64,000 nt of DNA, taken from positions 16,909 to 80,908 of the forward strand of contig NZ_CAMFIA010000020.1 of assembly GCF_945952405.1 (NCBI RefSeq), written 5' to 3'. The notes beneath the pieces are model-generated. The model was not told where the DNA came from and made no database searches. It saw only the letters and a program-made list of their open reading frames with translations. The translations under genes and the position numbers were made by a program. Shown piece by piece: positions 32,812 through 43,529 of this stretch (positions are counted from its first letter, which is position 1; every line of letters begins with the position of its first letter). Origin of the DNA: an uncultured Stenotrophomonas sp. (lineage in GTDB: Bacteria > Pseudomonadota > Gammaproteobacteria > Xanthomonadales > Xanthomonadaceae).

Positions 32812-34620
32812 TCAGCGCCGCCGCTCCAGCCACCACAGCAGCGATGCGCACAACACGAACGCCAGCCACCACGGCCAGCGTGATCCGGCAACCGGCTGCG
32901 TCGCCGGGGTGCTGGCAGCGGTCGCGTCTGCAAGCACCTGGGTGGTCGCATCGATCATCGCCTGCCGATGTAGCGTCGGTGCATCCTTCGGGTCGAACAC
33001 ATAGCGCCACACGGTGCTGTCGCCGTACTGCAGGCGCTGCCAGCCGGCTTCGGTGGGCCACCAGCCGGCGCAGCGCAGGGTCGAGGCCGCGCCGTCGACC
33101 ATCAGCGGCAGGCCTTCGCCGCGCGCGTTGAACGCCTGCAGCGGCGCCTGCACCCCGCACAGGGCCTGTCGTTCGCCGGCCCAGCCGATCGGCTGTGGCG
33201 ACCACAGCGCATCAGCGCTGCCCTGTGCACGTGCCAGCATGGCCACCACGCCGCTCCACAGTTCGCCGTGGCGGTCATCGCGGCCGGCCAGTACCCAGCG
33301 CCAGCTGTCGGTCAGCGGTAGCAGGCCGATGCGGCCCTTGCCGACCGCGCGCCAGCCACCGACAGCCTTGCCCGAGCCATCCTGCAGCAGGGCGGTGCTG
33401 CCCGGTGCCTGCAGCGCGAGTGCTTCCAGCGCAGGCAGGGGAGCATTGTGCGAGCTGCGGTCAGCCTCTTCGCCGTAGCCGGTCGGCAGCGTACCCGCGG
33501 CGAGCGGGCCACGCCGTGCGGCGAGGACCGCGCTGTCGCCGTCGCCGGGAAGTTCGAGGGCGTGGCTGCTGCCATCGCCTTGCACCGGTAGACCAAGATC
33601 CTGCAGGCGCTGGCGCGCGTTGGCCGAAGGTGCGCCCGCACTGCGTACCAGCACGCCCAGTCCTTCGCGCAACGCCTGCCGCACGGCAGCCAGCTGGACG
33701 GCACTCAATGCGGCCAGGCTGCGTTCGTCCAGCAGCAGCAGATCGCTGCGCGCGAGTGACGTCGCATCCAGCGCGACCGCGCCATCTCCCACGCTGACGC
33801 CCGCCCCGGCATCGGCCTGCACCTGCACGCGGATGCCGGCATCGGCCGCCCAACGCCGCAGGTACTTCAGTTCCGGACCCGGTGCACCGGCACGCGCCAG
33901 CAGGCGCAGCGGCGATGCCGGCAGGGTCTGCTGCGGCACCGGCACGCTGTCCACCACATGGCCGTCGGCATCGAGCAGCCGCAGCTGGAACACGCTGCGG
34001 CCTGCGGCGCGGGCGATGCCGCTGAGCTTCACGCGCCCGTCCTCGGCAACGTCCGTGCGATCAACCACGCTGTCGGCGGGGTCGAGCAGCTCTGCTTTCG
34101 CCTTGGCCGCGCCACGCGCCTGTGCCTGGATTTCAAAACGAGCACCGGGAGCGACATCGGCCGGTGGTTGCAGCGCGATCCAGCCGCGCGGCGCCGGTGC
34201 GGCCTGCCAACGTACATCCGGCGGCAACAACGCATCGCGATCACGTGCGACCAGGCCAGCACCGACCAGTGTCAGCGTGGCGGCCGGATGCTGGCGCAGC
34301 GCGGTGGCCAGGTCGGGTACGCGCTGTGCGCCGGGTATATCGGTTGCTTCCGGCAACAGCAACAGCGGGCCTTCGCTGGCCGGGAGTGCGCCGGCCGTGC
34401 CGGCATCGGTTCCGAGCACCACCATCCCGCCTGCAGGTTGCTGGAGGGTGGGCGGCACCAGGCAGAAATACAGCAGCGCGGCGACGATGGTCTGCAGTGC
34501 GATCACGATCCACCGGTGGCCAGGATGCGCGGTGTTTCCACGCAACTGGCGCACGCTGGCGATGACCACGACCACAGCAAGTGCCACTGCAATCCACAGG
34601 TTCACAGCGGAGGCGTTCAT
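32812..34620 (-). CDS. Membrane-anchored protein of the MoxR/TldD cluster (last gene)
   Basis: This 602-residue protein has two N-terminal membrane segments (about 5-22 and 37-56), a large soluble part and a C-terminal segment WPWWLAFVLCASLLWWLERRR. The body shows alternating sheet-rich and Gly/Ala-rich stretches, for example LLLLDERSLAALSAVQLAAV, like the region after a BatA/vWA-type membrane protein. I do not recognise a family. It overlaps the upstream gene by four bases, and the cluster ends here next to the tandem repeats. Confidence 0.75.
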   Translation of the reverse strand: MNASAVNLWIAVALAVVVVIASVRQLRGNTAHPGHRWIVIALQTIVAALLYFCLVPPTLQQPAGGMVVLGTDAGTAGALPASEGPLLLLPEATDIPGAQRVPDLATALRQHPAATLTLVGAGLVARDRDALLPPDVRWQAAPAPRGWIALQPPADVAPGARFEIQAQARGAAKAKAELLDPADSVVDRTDVAEDGRVKLSGIARAAGRSVFQLRLLDADGHVVDSVPVPQQTLPASPLRLLARAGAPGPELKYLRRWAADAGIRVQVQADAGAGVSVGDGAVALDATSLARSDLLLLDERSLAALSAVQLAAVRQALREGLGVLVRSAGAPSANARQRLQDLGLPVQGDGSSHALELPGDGDSAVLAARRGPLAAGTLPTGYGEEADRSSHNAPLPALEALALQAPGSTALLQDGSGKAVGGWRAVGKGRIGLLPLTDSWRWVLAGRDDRHGELWSGVVAMLARAQGSADALWSPQPIGWAGERQALCGVQAPLQAFNARGEGLPLMVDGAASTLRCAGWWPTEAGWQRLQYGDSTVWRYVFDPKDAPTLHRQAMIDATTQVLADATAASTPATQPVAGSRWPWWLAFVLCASLLWWLERRR

Positions 34621-36785
34621 GGCTGCGCCTCCAGCGCGTCGAGGTAGCGCTGGCCCATCGCATCGGCCGCAGGGCGCCGCATCGGTTGCGGCAGCGGGCG
34701 CTGCAACGCCCGCCACAGCTGCGCGCGCAGGCGCTGGCGGCAATCACGGCAGCCGGGCTCGATGCGCAGCTGCTCGATGGCCGCAGCCAGATCGAGTGCA
34801 TCGGGCAGGTAGGCCGCGTTGCGCTGCTGCCAGGTCGCGAGCGCATCCAGATCCGGCGCGCCGGTGTCGTCACCGAGACGCTGCCAGGCTTCAACGATGG
34901 CCGGATCGGGCGGGGTGCGGGCGGCCAGCGGCAGTTCACGACTGGCCAGCCCGGCACGGTCACCGCCGAGGCGGCGGCCTTCATCGATCGGTGGCAGCTC
35001 CGGTCCGACACGGGCCAGATAGATGCGCTCGGCCTGCTGCACCTGCTTGATGAAGCCCAATGCCTTGTAGGCGAAGGGCAATGCCTGCTCCGGTCGGCCC
35101 TGGCGCAGCTCGCCTTCGGCCGACCACATCTGGTCGAGCGCGGCCTTCAACGTGGCGCGGGTCTGCGGATCGAGGAGGGTGGCCGCCTCGGCGTGGTCAT
35201 GGGTGTGTCCGTATTCCGAGAGCACGTCGGTGGCGCTGCCGAACACCGGTGGCGTATCGGCATTGGCCGCCTTGCCGCCGTGATCGTGGCCATGCGCGTC
35301 GTGCGCCCCGCCATCGGCGCCATGGTCGTGATCGTCGTCGTGATCGTGGTCGTCTGCGGTGGGCGTATCGCTGGTGGGCAGGTCGCTGGTCGGCGGTGGC
35401 TTCGGCGCACCTTCGCTTTCCTCACCCAGGAACTGGCCATAGCGCAGGCGCAGGATGCGCTGGTCGACGCCGATCGCATCGCTGCGCTTGACGAAGTCCT
35501 CGGCGGCCAGGCTGCGTCGCTGCCGGATCAGCGCTTCGGCATCGATGATGATCTGCCGCTGGCTGCGGAAGTACGCAGGCAGGGTTTTCTTGATGCGGCC
35601 TTCCAGCTCTGCACCGAGCGCGACTTCGGCGCTGGGCAGGCGCAGGATCACGCTGCTGCTGCGCCCCGTCTGTGGCGTGGGTGCATGATTGTCGCGCACT
35701 TCCAGCTGGGCGATCACATCGTTGCCGGGCTGTGCGCCCAGCGCAGCAAGATCAAGGGTATGGGTGAAACGCCGCGCGGTGGCTTCGCCGCTGCCGGCAA
35801 GCGTGACGCTGCGCTTCACGAAGGTGATGTTCTCACCGCTGCCCTGGGTGGTGGTGATCGACAGCGTTGCCTGCGCCGCGACACCGTAGTCGTCGCCCGC
35901 TTCGAAGCGCAGCGCCCACTGGCGTTGCCCGGGCGTGCCCAGCACCAGGCTGGCCGCGGGCTCGAGTACGCGCACGCTGGGTGCACGGTCGGCCACCACA
36001 TCCAGCCGATGCAGGCGGGTCTCTGCCAGTGCCGGTTCGCTCACCACGCGGTACAGCACTGGGGTGCGTGCCACATCCTGCGCCTGCCATTGCCCTTCGT
36101 GCTCGCTCAGCGGCAACCGGCGACCATCGTGGAACTGCAGCCATGCCTTGTCCGGTGCGCGGTCGAAGCGCAGCGACCAGGACAGCCGACTGTCGGCGGC
36201 GACTTTGGCATCCAGTGCATTCTGGGTAAGCGTGGCCTGGCCGGTATAGGCCGGCGCGTCGATACGCAGGCGGGTGGACTGCAGGCGCAGCGGGCCCGCG
36301 GCAGCCGTGCTGCCAGGCGCCGACGTACGGGCAGGCGCGGAAGCGGGGTTCGAACGCGGCCAGCCGAGTGCCAGCACAACAATGGCCAGGCCTGCAATCC
36401 AGCACAGCGCCAGTGCTCCACGCGGCCAGCGCGGACGCAGTTCCGGCATCGCGCGTTCCAGCGTGGCCAGCACATGCGCACGCTGACGCTGCTGCAGCGG
36501 ATTGAGCGTGGGGGCATCGGCGAACAGCAGATCGGCACTGTCCTCGCTGGCACCACTGCCATCGAGCTGGCGCTGCAGCCACTGCCGGTCCAGCTGGCGG
36601 GCACGCGCAGTGGCGAAGGCCGCACACGCAAGCAGACTGGCCGTGCCAACCACGCAGGCGATATCGAAGCCTGCCAGACGCAGCGTCAGCAGCGTTGCGG
36701 CCAGCGCCCACGGCAGGCCCAGTAACAGGATGATGAGCGCACGGCGGCGGCGCGCGCCGTGCCAGGCGTGCTGCAGAGTGGTCAT
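34617..36785 (-). CDS. Large membrane protein with His/Asp-rich stretch (DUF4175-like)
   Basis: This 722-residue protein has two N-terminal membrane spans (about 18-60) and one at about 121-141, followed by a periplasmic-like body. The central part resembles DUF4175-type proteins (LRFEAGDDYGVAAQATLSI, then a helical region with EALIRQRR). Residues about 475-505 form a His/Asp-rich run (DDHDHDDDHDHG, then HDAHGHDHGG) that looks able to bind metals, with another HTHDH soon after. It overlaps both neighbours by four bases. Its role is unknown; the operon suggests a structural or scaffold part of the MoxR/TldD system. Confidence 0.75.
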   Translation of the reverse strand: MTTLQHAWHGARRRRALIILLLGLPWALAATLLTLRLAGFDIACVVGTASLLACAAFATARARQLDRQWLQRQLDGSGASEDSADLLFADAPTLNPLQQRQRAHVLATLERAMPELRPRWPRGALALCWIAGLAIVVLALGWPRSNPASAPARTSAPGSTAAAGPLRLQSTRLRIDAPAYTGQATLTQNALDAKVAADSRLSWSLRFDRAPDKAWLQFHDGRRLPLSEHEGQWQAQDVARTPVLYRVVSEPALAETRLHRLDVVADRAPSVRVLEPAASLVLGTPGQRQWALRFEAGDDYGVAAQATLSITTTQGSGENITFVKRSVTLAGSGEATARRFTHTLDLAALGAQPGNDVIAQLEVRDNHAPTPQTGRSSSVILRLPSAEVALGAELEGRIKKTLPAYFRSQRQIIIDAEALIRQRRSLAAEDFVKRSDAIGVDQRILRLRYGQFLGEESEGAPKPPPTSDLPTSDTPTADDHDHDDDHDHGADGGAHDAHGHDHGGKAANADTPPVFGSATDVLSEYGHTHDHAEAATLLDPQTRATLKAALDQMWSAEGELRQGRPEQALPFAYKALGFIKQVQQAERIYLARVGPELPPIDEGRRLGGDRAGLASRELPLAARTPPDPAIVEAWQRLGDDTGAPDLDALATWQQRNAAYLPDALDLAAAIEQLRIEPGCRDCRQRLRAQLWRALQRPLPQPMRRPAADAMGQRYLDALEAQP

Positions 36786-37903
36786 GCGGCCACCCTGCGT
36801 CGGCTATTGCTGGCCATCCAGCGCTCCAGCGCGAACAGCAGCACGAGGGTCAGCAACAGCCAAGGCGTCGGCTCTCGCAGCGGCGGTGTTGCAGCAGGCA
36901 ATGCGGTTCGGTGCGGTGCCTGGTCACGTGCATCGCCCAGGCGCGGAGCCGGGGGCGGCTGCAGCGCCAGCAGCAGGGCACGCGGGAACTGTGGATCGCG
37001 CAGCGCAGCGTTGCTGTTGGCATTCCAGTCACCCGGCAGCGCCAGCAGATAGCCGCGGCCGATGCGTTGCTGCCACAGCAGCGGTGCGCCCTGGGCGTCG
37101 CGCAGCACGATGCTGGCGCTGGCAGCAGGCTTACCGGCCGTCATGACACGACCGCCGTCGCGCAGCCACGTCTGCCAGTTTGCTGGCAGTGCATCGCGGC
37201 GGCTCCACACGCCGATTTCGCCGCGCTCGGGCACGGCATCCCCGGCCAAGGGCGAGGGCGGTGCCTGCACCCCCCACGCGCGCTGCAGTGCATTCAACCA
37301 GTGCTGGGTGGCGGCCGAAGCATCGCTGTGCGCGCGCAGACGCGGCATCGCCGCGGCATTCGGTTGCGGCGTGAGCGTCATCGGCTGCGTGTGCCATTGC
37401 ACCTCACGCGACAGCTGCAGGCGGGCGCCATCCAGGCCGGGCAGGGGATCGGGAACGTGCACGGTCAATGCGGTGCCCGCAGGCAGTTGTGCATCCAGTT
37501 CGCGCAGCAGGCTGGGCAGGGAGGCCGAGGAAGTGGGAGGCGCCTGATCAATGGCCGGGAAGCCGGGCGCCAGCCAATGCCAGTTGCCTTCCCTGGCCGT
37601 GCCACGCAGCGCCGTGGCATCCAGTCCTGGTGCCACCACCGTCCACGCATCGGGGGCCGGCGCGGGGCCGGTCAGTGCTGGCCGTGCCAGCAGCAATGCC
37701 AGCACAGCCAGCAACAGCAGGCGCACCAGCAGCAACGGCCAGTCATCGAAGCGGATGCGCTGGCGCGGACGGATCTGCGCACGCAGCCAGCGCAGTGCAG
37801 CGAAATCCAGCGGCGTATACGGATGACGGCGGGCGAGGTGGATCAGCAGCGGCAGCAGCCAGGCGGCCAGCGCGGCCAGCCCCAGCGGGAACAGCAGGTT
37901 CAT
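36782..37903 (-). CDS. BatA-like membrane protein
   Basis: This 373-residue protein begins with the BatA aerotolerance N-terminal pattern: FPLGLAALAAWLLPLLIHL, then RHPYTPLDFAALRWL and a second span WPLLLVRLLLLAVLALLLA. The long loop after it (about 90-350) is periplasmic and ends with a span WLLLTLVLLFALERWM. No MIDAS motif is apparent. BatA-type proteins usually stand beside MoxR and DUF58 proteins, as here. It overlaps both neighbours by four bases. Confidence 0.85.
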   Translation of the reverse strand: MNLLFPLGLAALAAWLLPLLIHLARRHPYTPLDFAALRWLRAQIRPRQRIRFDDWPLLLVRLLLLAVLALLLARPALTGPAPAPDAWTVVAPGLDATALRGTAREGNWHWLAPGFPAIDQAPPTSSASLPSLLRELDAQLPAGTALTVHVPDPLPGLDGARLQLSREVQWHTQPMTLTPQPNAAAMPRLRAHSDASAATQHWLNALQRAWGVQAPPSPLAGDAVPERGEIGVWSRRDALPANWQTWLRDGGRVMTAGKPAASASIVLRDAQGAPLLWQQRIGRGYLLALPGDWNANSNAALRDPQFPRALLLALQPPPAPRLGDARDQAPHRTALPAATPPLREPTPWLLLTLVLLFALERWMASNSRRRVAA

Positions 37904-38796
37904 GCATCGCCTCCGCGGCCGAACAGCGCCTGCAGTGGCTGGTCCAGCGGCTGATCGAGCCAGCCGGTGGCGCTGGCGATGCCGCTGGCCTGCAGGCGCG
38001 ACTGCAATGCGCTGCGTGCGCCAGCGAAGCGCTGCAGGTAGTCGCTGCGGATCGCCGCGCCATCGCCCAGCAGTTCCTCGCCGGTCTCCGGATCGCGGAA
38101 GCGATGGCTGGCGTCGAACGGGAAGTCGCGTTCGTCGGCGGTCAGGATCTGCAGCAGGGCCACTTCGCGGCGTGCGCTGGCCAGTTGTTCCAGCAGCACG
38201 ATGCCGGCCTCGTCGAAGCCATCACCGACCGCCAGCAGCAGGTCGCCCGGACGCACGCGCTCCCACAGCGGGCGCAGGCGATCGGCCGCAGGCCAGCCAC
38301 CGCGCGTCTGCAGCGCATGAAGGTGCAGGTGCACGCGGTCACGCTGGCGTGCGCCGTTCGCTGCGGGCACCAGCTGCAGTCCATCGCCATTGATCGCCAG
38401 CAGGCCGAACCGGTCGCCCTGCTGCAGGGCCAGTTCGACCACGCACGCGGCGACGCCCCGCATGTGGTCCAGGCGGGTGCGCTGGGACGCCACGCGATCG
38501 GCCTGGCCGGCCGAGGCGGTGGCATCGAGCAGCAGCCAGACCGTGATCGGGCTTTCGCGCTCGGACTCGCGAACGAAGAAGCGATCCGAGCGTGCATACA
38601 GCTTCCAGTCGATCTGGCGCAGTTCGTCGCCAGGCTCGTAGGCACGGTACTGGGCGAACTCAAGGCCGGCTCCGCGGCTGCGGCTGGCGTGCTGGCCGAT
38701 GCCGCTTGCACCGCTGGCCAGGCGCGGCCGCAACCGCAGCAGGCGCAGGCGCGCCCGCAGTTCCGGCGGCAGGGTCAGCGGAGTGCCCGCGCTCAC
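37900..38796 (-). CDS. DUF58 domain protein
   Basis: This 298-residue protein carries the DUF58 signature GDELRQIDWKLYARSDRFFV (about residues 56-75), normally found beside MoxR ATPases. The following part (VWLLLDATASAG) resembles a vWA-like fold. The start is GTG at 38796, seven bases after the moxR stop; the frame is open upstream of it but has no better start. It probably works as a partner of the MoxR ATPase at the membrane. Confidence 0.88.
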   Translation of the reverse strand: MSAGTPLTLPPELRARLRLLRLRPRLASGASGIGQHASRSRGAGLEFAQYRAYEPGDELRQIDWKLYARSDRFFVRESERESPITVWLLLDATASAGQADRVASQRTRLDHMRGVAACVVELALQQGDRFGLLAINGDGLQLVPAANGARQRDRVHLHLHALQTRGGWPAADRLRPLWERVRPGDLLLAVGDGFDEAGIVLLEQLASARREVALLQILTADERDFPFDASHRFRDPETGEELLGDGAAIRSDYLQRFAGARSALQSRLQASGIASATGWLDQPLDQPLQALFGRGGDA

Positions 38797-38803
38797 GCCT
38801 GGA

Positions 38804-39787
<984 letters not shown>

Positions 39788-39800
39788 GGGTGCGGTCCGG

Positions 39801-40508
39801 TCAGTTGTTCAGTGCGTACATCACGATGTTGACGCCGAATCGGGTGTTGTCTTCGGCCAGGAAGCGCTTGTTGCGCCAGTCGTAGTCCCACTCGCAGCCG
39901 TAGTCCTTGTTGCTGTAGAGCAGGCCGAGGCGGCCATCGACGTCGATGCCCTTCAGGTAATCGTGCACCAGGTCGTCGCCCCAGCCGTTGAGTTCGAAGC
40001 TGGTGGCGGGCGGGCCGTCGGGGAAGCGGAAGAAGCTGCGGTACAGGGCGTGGCTGTTGGGCAGCTTCTGCAGTGCCTTCGGCCCGAACAGGCGACCCAT
40101 CTGCGCTTCGAACGAGGTGGCGAACAGGCCATCGATGTCATGGTTGCAGTCGTCGACGAAGACGAAGCCGCCATTGCGCACATAGCGCACGAAGTTCTGC
40201 CGCTCGGCGGCGTTGAATTCGACCAGCGTATGCCCGGCCAGGTAGCAGAACGGCGCCTCCAGCATGCGCGGGTCGGCCAGGGCCACCACGTGTTCCTGCG
40301 GGTCCACGCGCAGCGAGGTGTAGTCGATCAGCGAGGTGATCAGGTTGGACGGCATGCGCGCATCCACGTCCCAGTCACCGGAGTCGTACTGCAGGCGGGT
40401 GAACCAGAAGTCGTAGCGCGAACTGCGCGGGCCTGCCTGGGCCCAGGCTGGCAGCGCCGCCGCCGAAGCGGCAGCGGCCAACCAGCGCAGGCAGGCCCGG
40501 CGATCCAT
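39801..40508 (-). CDS. Exported DUF4159 protein with Tat-like signal
   Basis: This 235-residue protein begins MDRRACLRWLAAAASAAALP, a twin-arginine-like signal ahead of a hydrophobic core. The body matches DUF4159: RLQYDSGDWDVDARMPSNL, GHTLVEF, NGGFVFVDDCN and a conserved NGWGDDLVHDYLKG. The DUF4159 fold resembles a beta-hydrolase domain and its role is unknown. The ATG shares one base with the stop of the TldE-like gene (TGATG), so the two are coupled. Confidence 0.85.
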   Translation of the reverse strand: MDRRACLRWLAAAASAAALPAWAQAGPRSSRYDFWFTRLQYDSGDWDVDARMPSNLITSLIDYTSLRVDPQEHVVALADPRMLEAPFCYLAGHTLVEFNAAERQNFVRYVRNGGFVFVDDCNHDIDGLFATSFEAQMGRLFGPKALQKLPNSHALYRSFFRFPDGPPATSFELNGWGDDLVHDYLKGIDVDGRLGLLYSNKDYGCEWDYDWRNKRFLAEDNTRFGVNIVMYALNN

Positions 40509-41842
40509 CAGACTGCGTCGGACAGCGAGGTGAAGGTGAAGTCGCGCAGCTTCATCGGCGGGATCATCATCACGTAGCTGGATTCATCGCCGGCCACGCG
40601 CACCGGCTTGCCCAGCTCCTCGATGTTGTTGAGCATGATCACCGGCGATTCGTTGAAGCGGAAGTTCTTCACCGGGTGCTTGATCTGGCCGTTCTCGATG
40701 TAGAAGGTGCCGTCGCGGGTCAGGCCGGTCAGCAGCACGGTCTGCGGATCGACCATGCGGATGTACCAGGTGCGGGTGACCAGGATGCCCTTCTGGGTGC
40801 CGCGCACCAGTTCGGCGGTGCTCTTGTCGCCGCCGCTCATCAGCAGGTTGCCCGGCGAGGCCTTGGCGGTCTTGCCCTGCTTCTGCGCCCAGAAACGCGA
40901 GTAATCCAGGTTGGCGACCTTGCCGTTCTCGATGATGGCCATGCGCTCGCGCGGCAGGCCGTCGTTGTCCCACGGCAGCACCGGGGCATCCGGATGCCAC
41001 GGGTCGGCGATCATGGTCACGCGCGGGTCGTAGACCTGCTCGCCCAGCTTGTTGCCACCGCCCTTCTTCGACAGGAAGCTGCGGCCTTCATCGGCCGAGC
41101 GTGCACTGAAGAAGTTCATCATGAAGCTGATCAGGCCCGCGGCGGCGGCCGGTTCCAGGATGACCGTGTACTTGCCCGGCTCCAGTGCCTTGGCTTCGGC
41201 TGATTCGGTGGCCTTGCGCATGGCGATGCGGATGTCCTGGTCGGCCTTGAAGTCGGCCGCATCCTTCAGGTTGCGGCCGACCCAGCCCGAACCGCGGCCG
41301 TCTTCGGTACGCACGGTGCAGGTGTAATCGAAGCTGGTGGTGCGCTGGTAGGCGAAGTTGCCGTTGCTGTTGGCGGTGGCCTGGAAGCCCTGGCCGTCCT
41401 CGAGGAAGCCGGCGGCGATCAGGCCATGGCCGCGGCACGGCGCGATCGAATCGGCGGCAACCTTGGCGCGGAAGGCCGGGTCGATCGCGGCGGTGGACTC
41501 GCTGAAGGTCGGGCTGGCGCGGTAGTTCTGCTTGCCGATGGCCGGCATGAACTCCGGGTTCTCCGGGGCCAGGCGCGCCAGGTCCTCGGCACGGCGCACC
41601 ACGCGTTCCAGCGCGGCATCGTCGAACTCGTTGATCGAGGCGGTGCCGACGCGCTTGCCGAAGGCGACGGTGACCGCCAGCTCGGTGTTGTCGACGATAC
41701 CGCTGGTGGAGACGTTGTTCAGCGCGAAACGGATGTTGCCGCTGATCCCGCCGGCCAGAACGGCGGTGCACTCATCGGCCTTGGACAGGGCGATGACCTT
41801 GTCGAGGATGGCCTTGGCCTGGGCTTCGGTGAAGATACTCAT
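40508..41842 (-). CDS. TldE/PmbA-family protein
   Basis: This 444-residue protein matches the PmbA/TldE half of the TldD/TldE protease: NVSTSGIVDNTELAVTVAFG, an internal GSGWVGRNLKDAADFKADQD and a C-terminal beta-sheet region. It has no HExxxH site, as expected for TldE, and no signal peptide, while the two TldD paralogues just upstream do. In E. coli TldD and TldE form a heterotetramer. I infer that it pairs with one of the paralogues. It lies 21 bases downstream of the second one. Confidence 0.88.
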   Translation of the reverse strand: MSIFTEAQAKAILDKVIALSKADECTAVLAGGISGNIRFALNNVSTSGIVDNTELAVTVAFGKRVGTASINEFDDAALERVVRRAEDLARLAPENPEFMPAIGKQNYRASPTFSESTAAIDPAFRAKVAADSIAPCRGHGLIAAGFLEDGQGFQATANSNGNFAYQRTTSFDYTCTVRTEDGRGSGWVGRNLKDAADFKADQDIRIAMRKATESAEAKALEPGKYTVILEPAAAAGLISFMMNFFSARSADEGRSFLSKKGGGNKLGEQVYDPRVTMIADPWHPDAPVLPWDNDGLPRERMAIIENGKVANLDYSRFWAQKQGKTAKASPGNLLMSGGDKSTAELVRGTQKGILVTRTWYIRMVDPQTVLLTGLTRDGTFYIENGQIKHPVKNFRFNESPVIMLNNIEELGKPVRVAGDESSYVMMIPPMKLRDFTFTSLSDAV

Positions 41843-41863
41843 GGTGTAAGGGCTCCTGACCGG

Positions 41864-43498
41864 TCAGCCGAGTCTGCGTGCGGTGTTGATGACGTTGATG
41901 CCGTTGAAGCGCGCGGTCGACGAACCGTGCGAGACCGCCGAGACCTGGCCCGGCTGGCCCTTGCCGTCGAAGAACGAACCGCCCAGGCGGTAGTCGCGCT
42001 CGTCGGCCACGGCGGTGCAGGCATTCCAGAATTCCGGCGTGCGGATCTGGTAGGCCACGTCCTCCAGCATGCGGGTGATCTGGCCGTTCTTGATCTCGTA
42101 GAACAGCTGGCCGCCGAACTGCGCGTTGTAGCGCTGCTGGTCGATCGAGAACGAGCCGTCACCGATGATGTAGATGCCGTTCTCCACGTCCTTGATCAGG
42201 TCCGGCACGCTCAGCGGTTTCTTGCCCGGCGCCATCGACACGTTGGCCATGCGCTGGAACTGCACGCTGGACCACGAATCGGCATAGCAGCAGCCGTCGG
42301 ATTCGGTCTTGCCGAGGATGTGGGCCTGGTCGCGGATGGTCTGGTAGTCCACCAGCTTGCCGTTGCTGATCAGGTCCCAGCGCTTGCACTTCACGCCTTC
42401 GTCGTCGTACGCCACCGCGCCGAGGCTGCCCGGCTGGGTCTTGTCGGCGAAGATGTTGACCAGCTCGCTGCCGTACTGGAAGTGCTGCTCGCGCTTGTCC
42501 AGGGTGGCGAAGCTGGTGCCGGCGTAGTTGGCTTCGTAGCCGAGCACGCGGTCCAGTTCCAGCGGGTGGCCGATCGACTCGTGGATGGTCAGCCAGGTGT
42601 GCGACGGGTCGAGCACCAGGTCGTACTTGCCCGGCTTCACCGAGGGCGCCTTCAGCTTCTCCTGCGCCTGCCTGGCGGCAGCGATGGCGTCTTCCTTCAT
42701 GTCGTAGGAGGAGCTGTAGTTGACCACGCCGTTGGGGCCGACGATCTTGCCGGCGGAGGCGCCGTCCAGGTACTCGTAGCCCAGCCCCATCGGTGAGGAC
42801 AGGCCGGAACGGGTGCGGAACTTGCCGCTGGACTTGTCGATGGCGGTCACCGTCATCGGTGCCCAGATGCGGTGCACGTCCTGGTCGATGTAGGAGCCAT
42901 CGGTGGAGGCGAAGTACTTCTGCTCGTTGACCAGGAACAGCATCGAATTGACGAAGCTGGCGCCGGCGCCCATCGCGGCGGCGTTGACGTCCAGCAGCAG
43001 GCCGACCTTGTCCTTGATCGGCACGTCCATCGCGTTCTTGCGGATCGGGGTGCGCCAGCTGACCTCACCCACGCCGGGTGCCTTGGCCAGCTGCACCGGG
43101 GCGGTCTGCACGCCGGCGTTGGCCTTGGCGATTGCCGCCGCCTGCTGTGCGGCCTTGGCCACATCGGCGGTGCCCAGCGCATTGGTGGCGGCGAAGCCCC
43201 AGGCACCGTTGACGATCACGCGGATGCCGACGCCGGTGGACTCGGTGTTCACCACGTTCTGCACCTTGTCCTCGCGGGTGATCACGAACTGCCGCAGGTA
43301 GCGGCCGATGCGCACGTCGCAGTAGGTGGCGCCGGCGCCGCGCGCGGCCTGCAGCGCGGCATCGGCCAGGCGCTTCTTCAACGCCGGGTCGAGGCTGGAC
43401 TGCAGCTGCTCGGCGGCAATCACCTTGCCGAAGAAGGAGGGCACGATCAGCCCGCCCGCGGTAAGCCCGGTCAGGGCCAGGAAGTCACGTCTTTGCAA
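41864..43498 (-). CDS. Tat-exported TldD paralogue B
   Basis: This 544-residue protein starts at TTG 43498: GGAG lies eight bases before it, and the start aligns with the paralogue upstream. It opens with QRRDFLALTGLTAGG, a twin-arginine signal. The zinc motif is HESIGH (306-311). Long blocks are shared with paralogue A, such as APSVKPGKYDLVLDPS, NAQFGGQLFYEI and ADSWSSVQFQRMANV. Near the C-terminus, where TldD usually has the CGK-type ligand, this reads FFDGKGQPGQ. A translation from upstream codons would break the Tat signal. Confidence 0.85.
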   Translation of the reverse strand: MQRRDFLALTGLTAGGLIVPSFFGKVIAAEQLQSSLDPALKKRLADAALQAARGAGATYCDVRIGRYLRQFVITREDKVQNVVNTESTGVGIRVIVNGAWGFAATNALGTADVAKAAQQAAAIAKANAGVQTAPVQLAKAPGVGEVSWRTPIRKNAMDVPIKDKVGLLLDVNAAAMGAGASFVNSMLFLVNEQKYFASTDGSYIDQDVHRIWAPMTVTAIDKSSGKFRTRSGLSSPMGLGYEYLDGASAGKIVGPNGVVNYSSSYDMKEDAIAAARQAQEKLKAPSVKPGKYDLVLDPSHTWLTIHESIGHPLELDRVLGYEANYAGTSFATLDKREQHFQYGSELVNIFADKTQPGSLGAVAYDDEGVKCKRWDLISNGKLVDYQTIRDQAHILGKTESDGCCYADSWSSVQFQRMANVSMAPGKKPLSVPDLIKDVENGIYIIGDGSFSIDQQRYNAQFGGQLFYEIKNGQITRMLEDVAYQIRTPEFWNACTAVADERDYRLGGSFFDGKGQPGQVSAVSHGSSTARFNGINVINTARRLG

Positions 43499-43529
43499 GG
43501 CTGCTCTCCATGTCGAAGGATGGGGTGGC

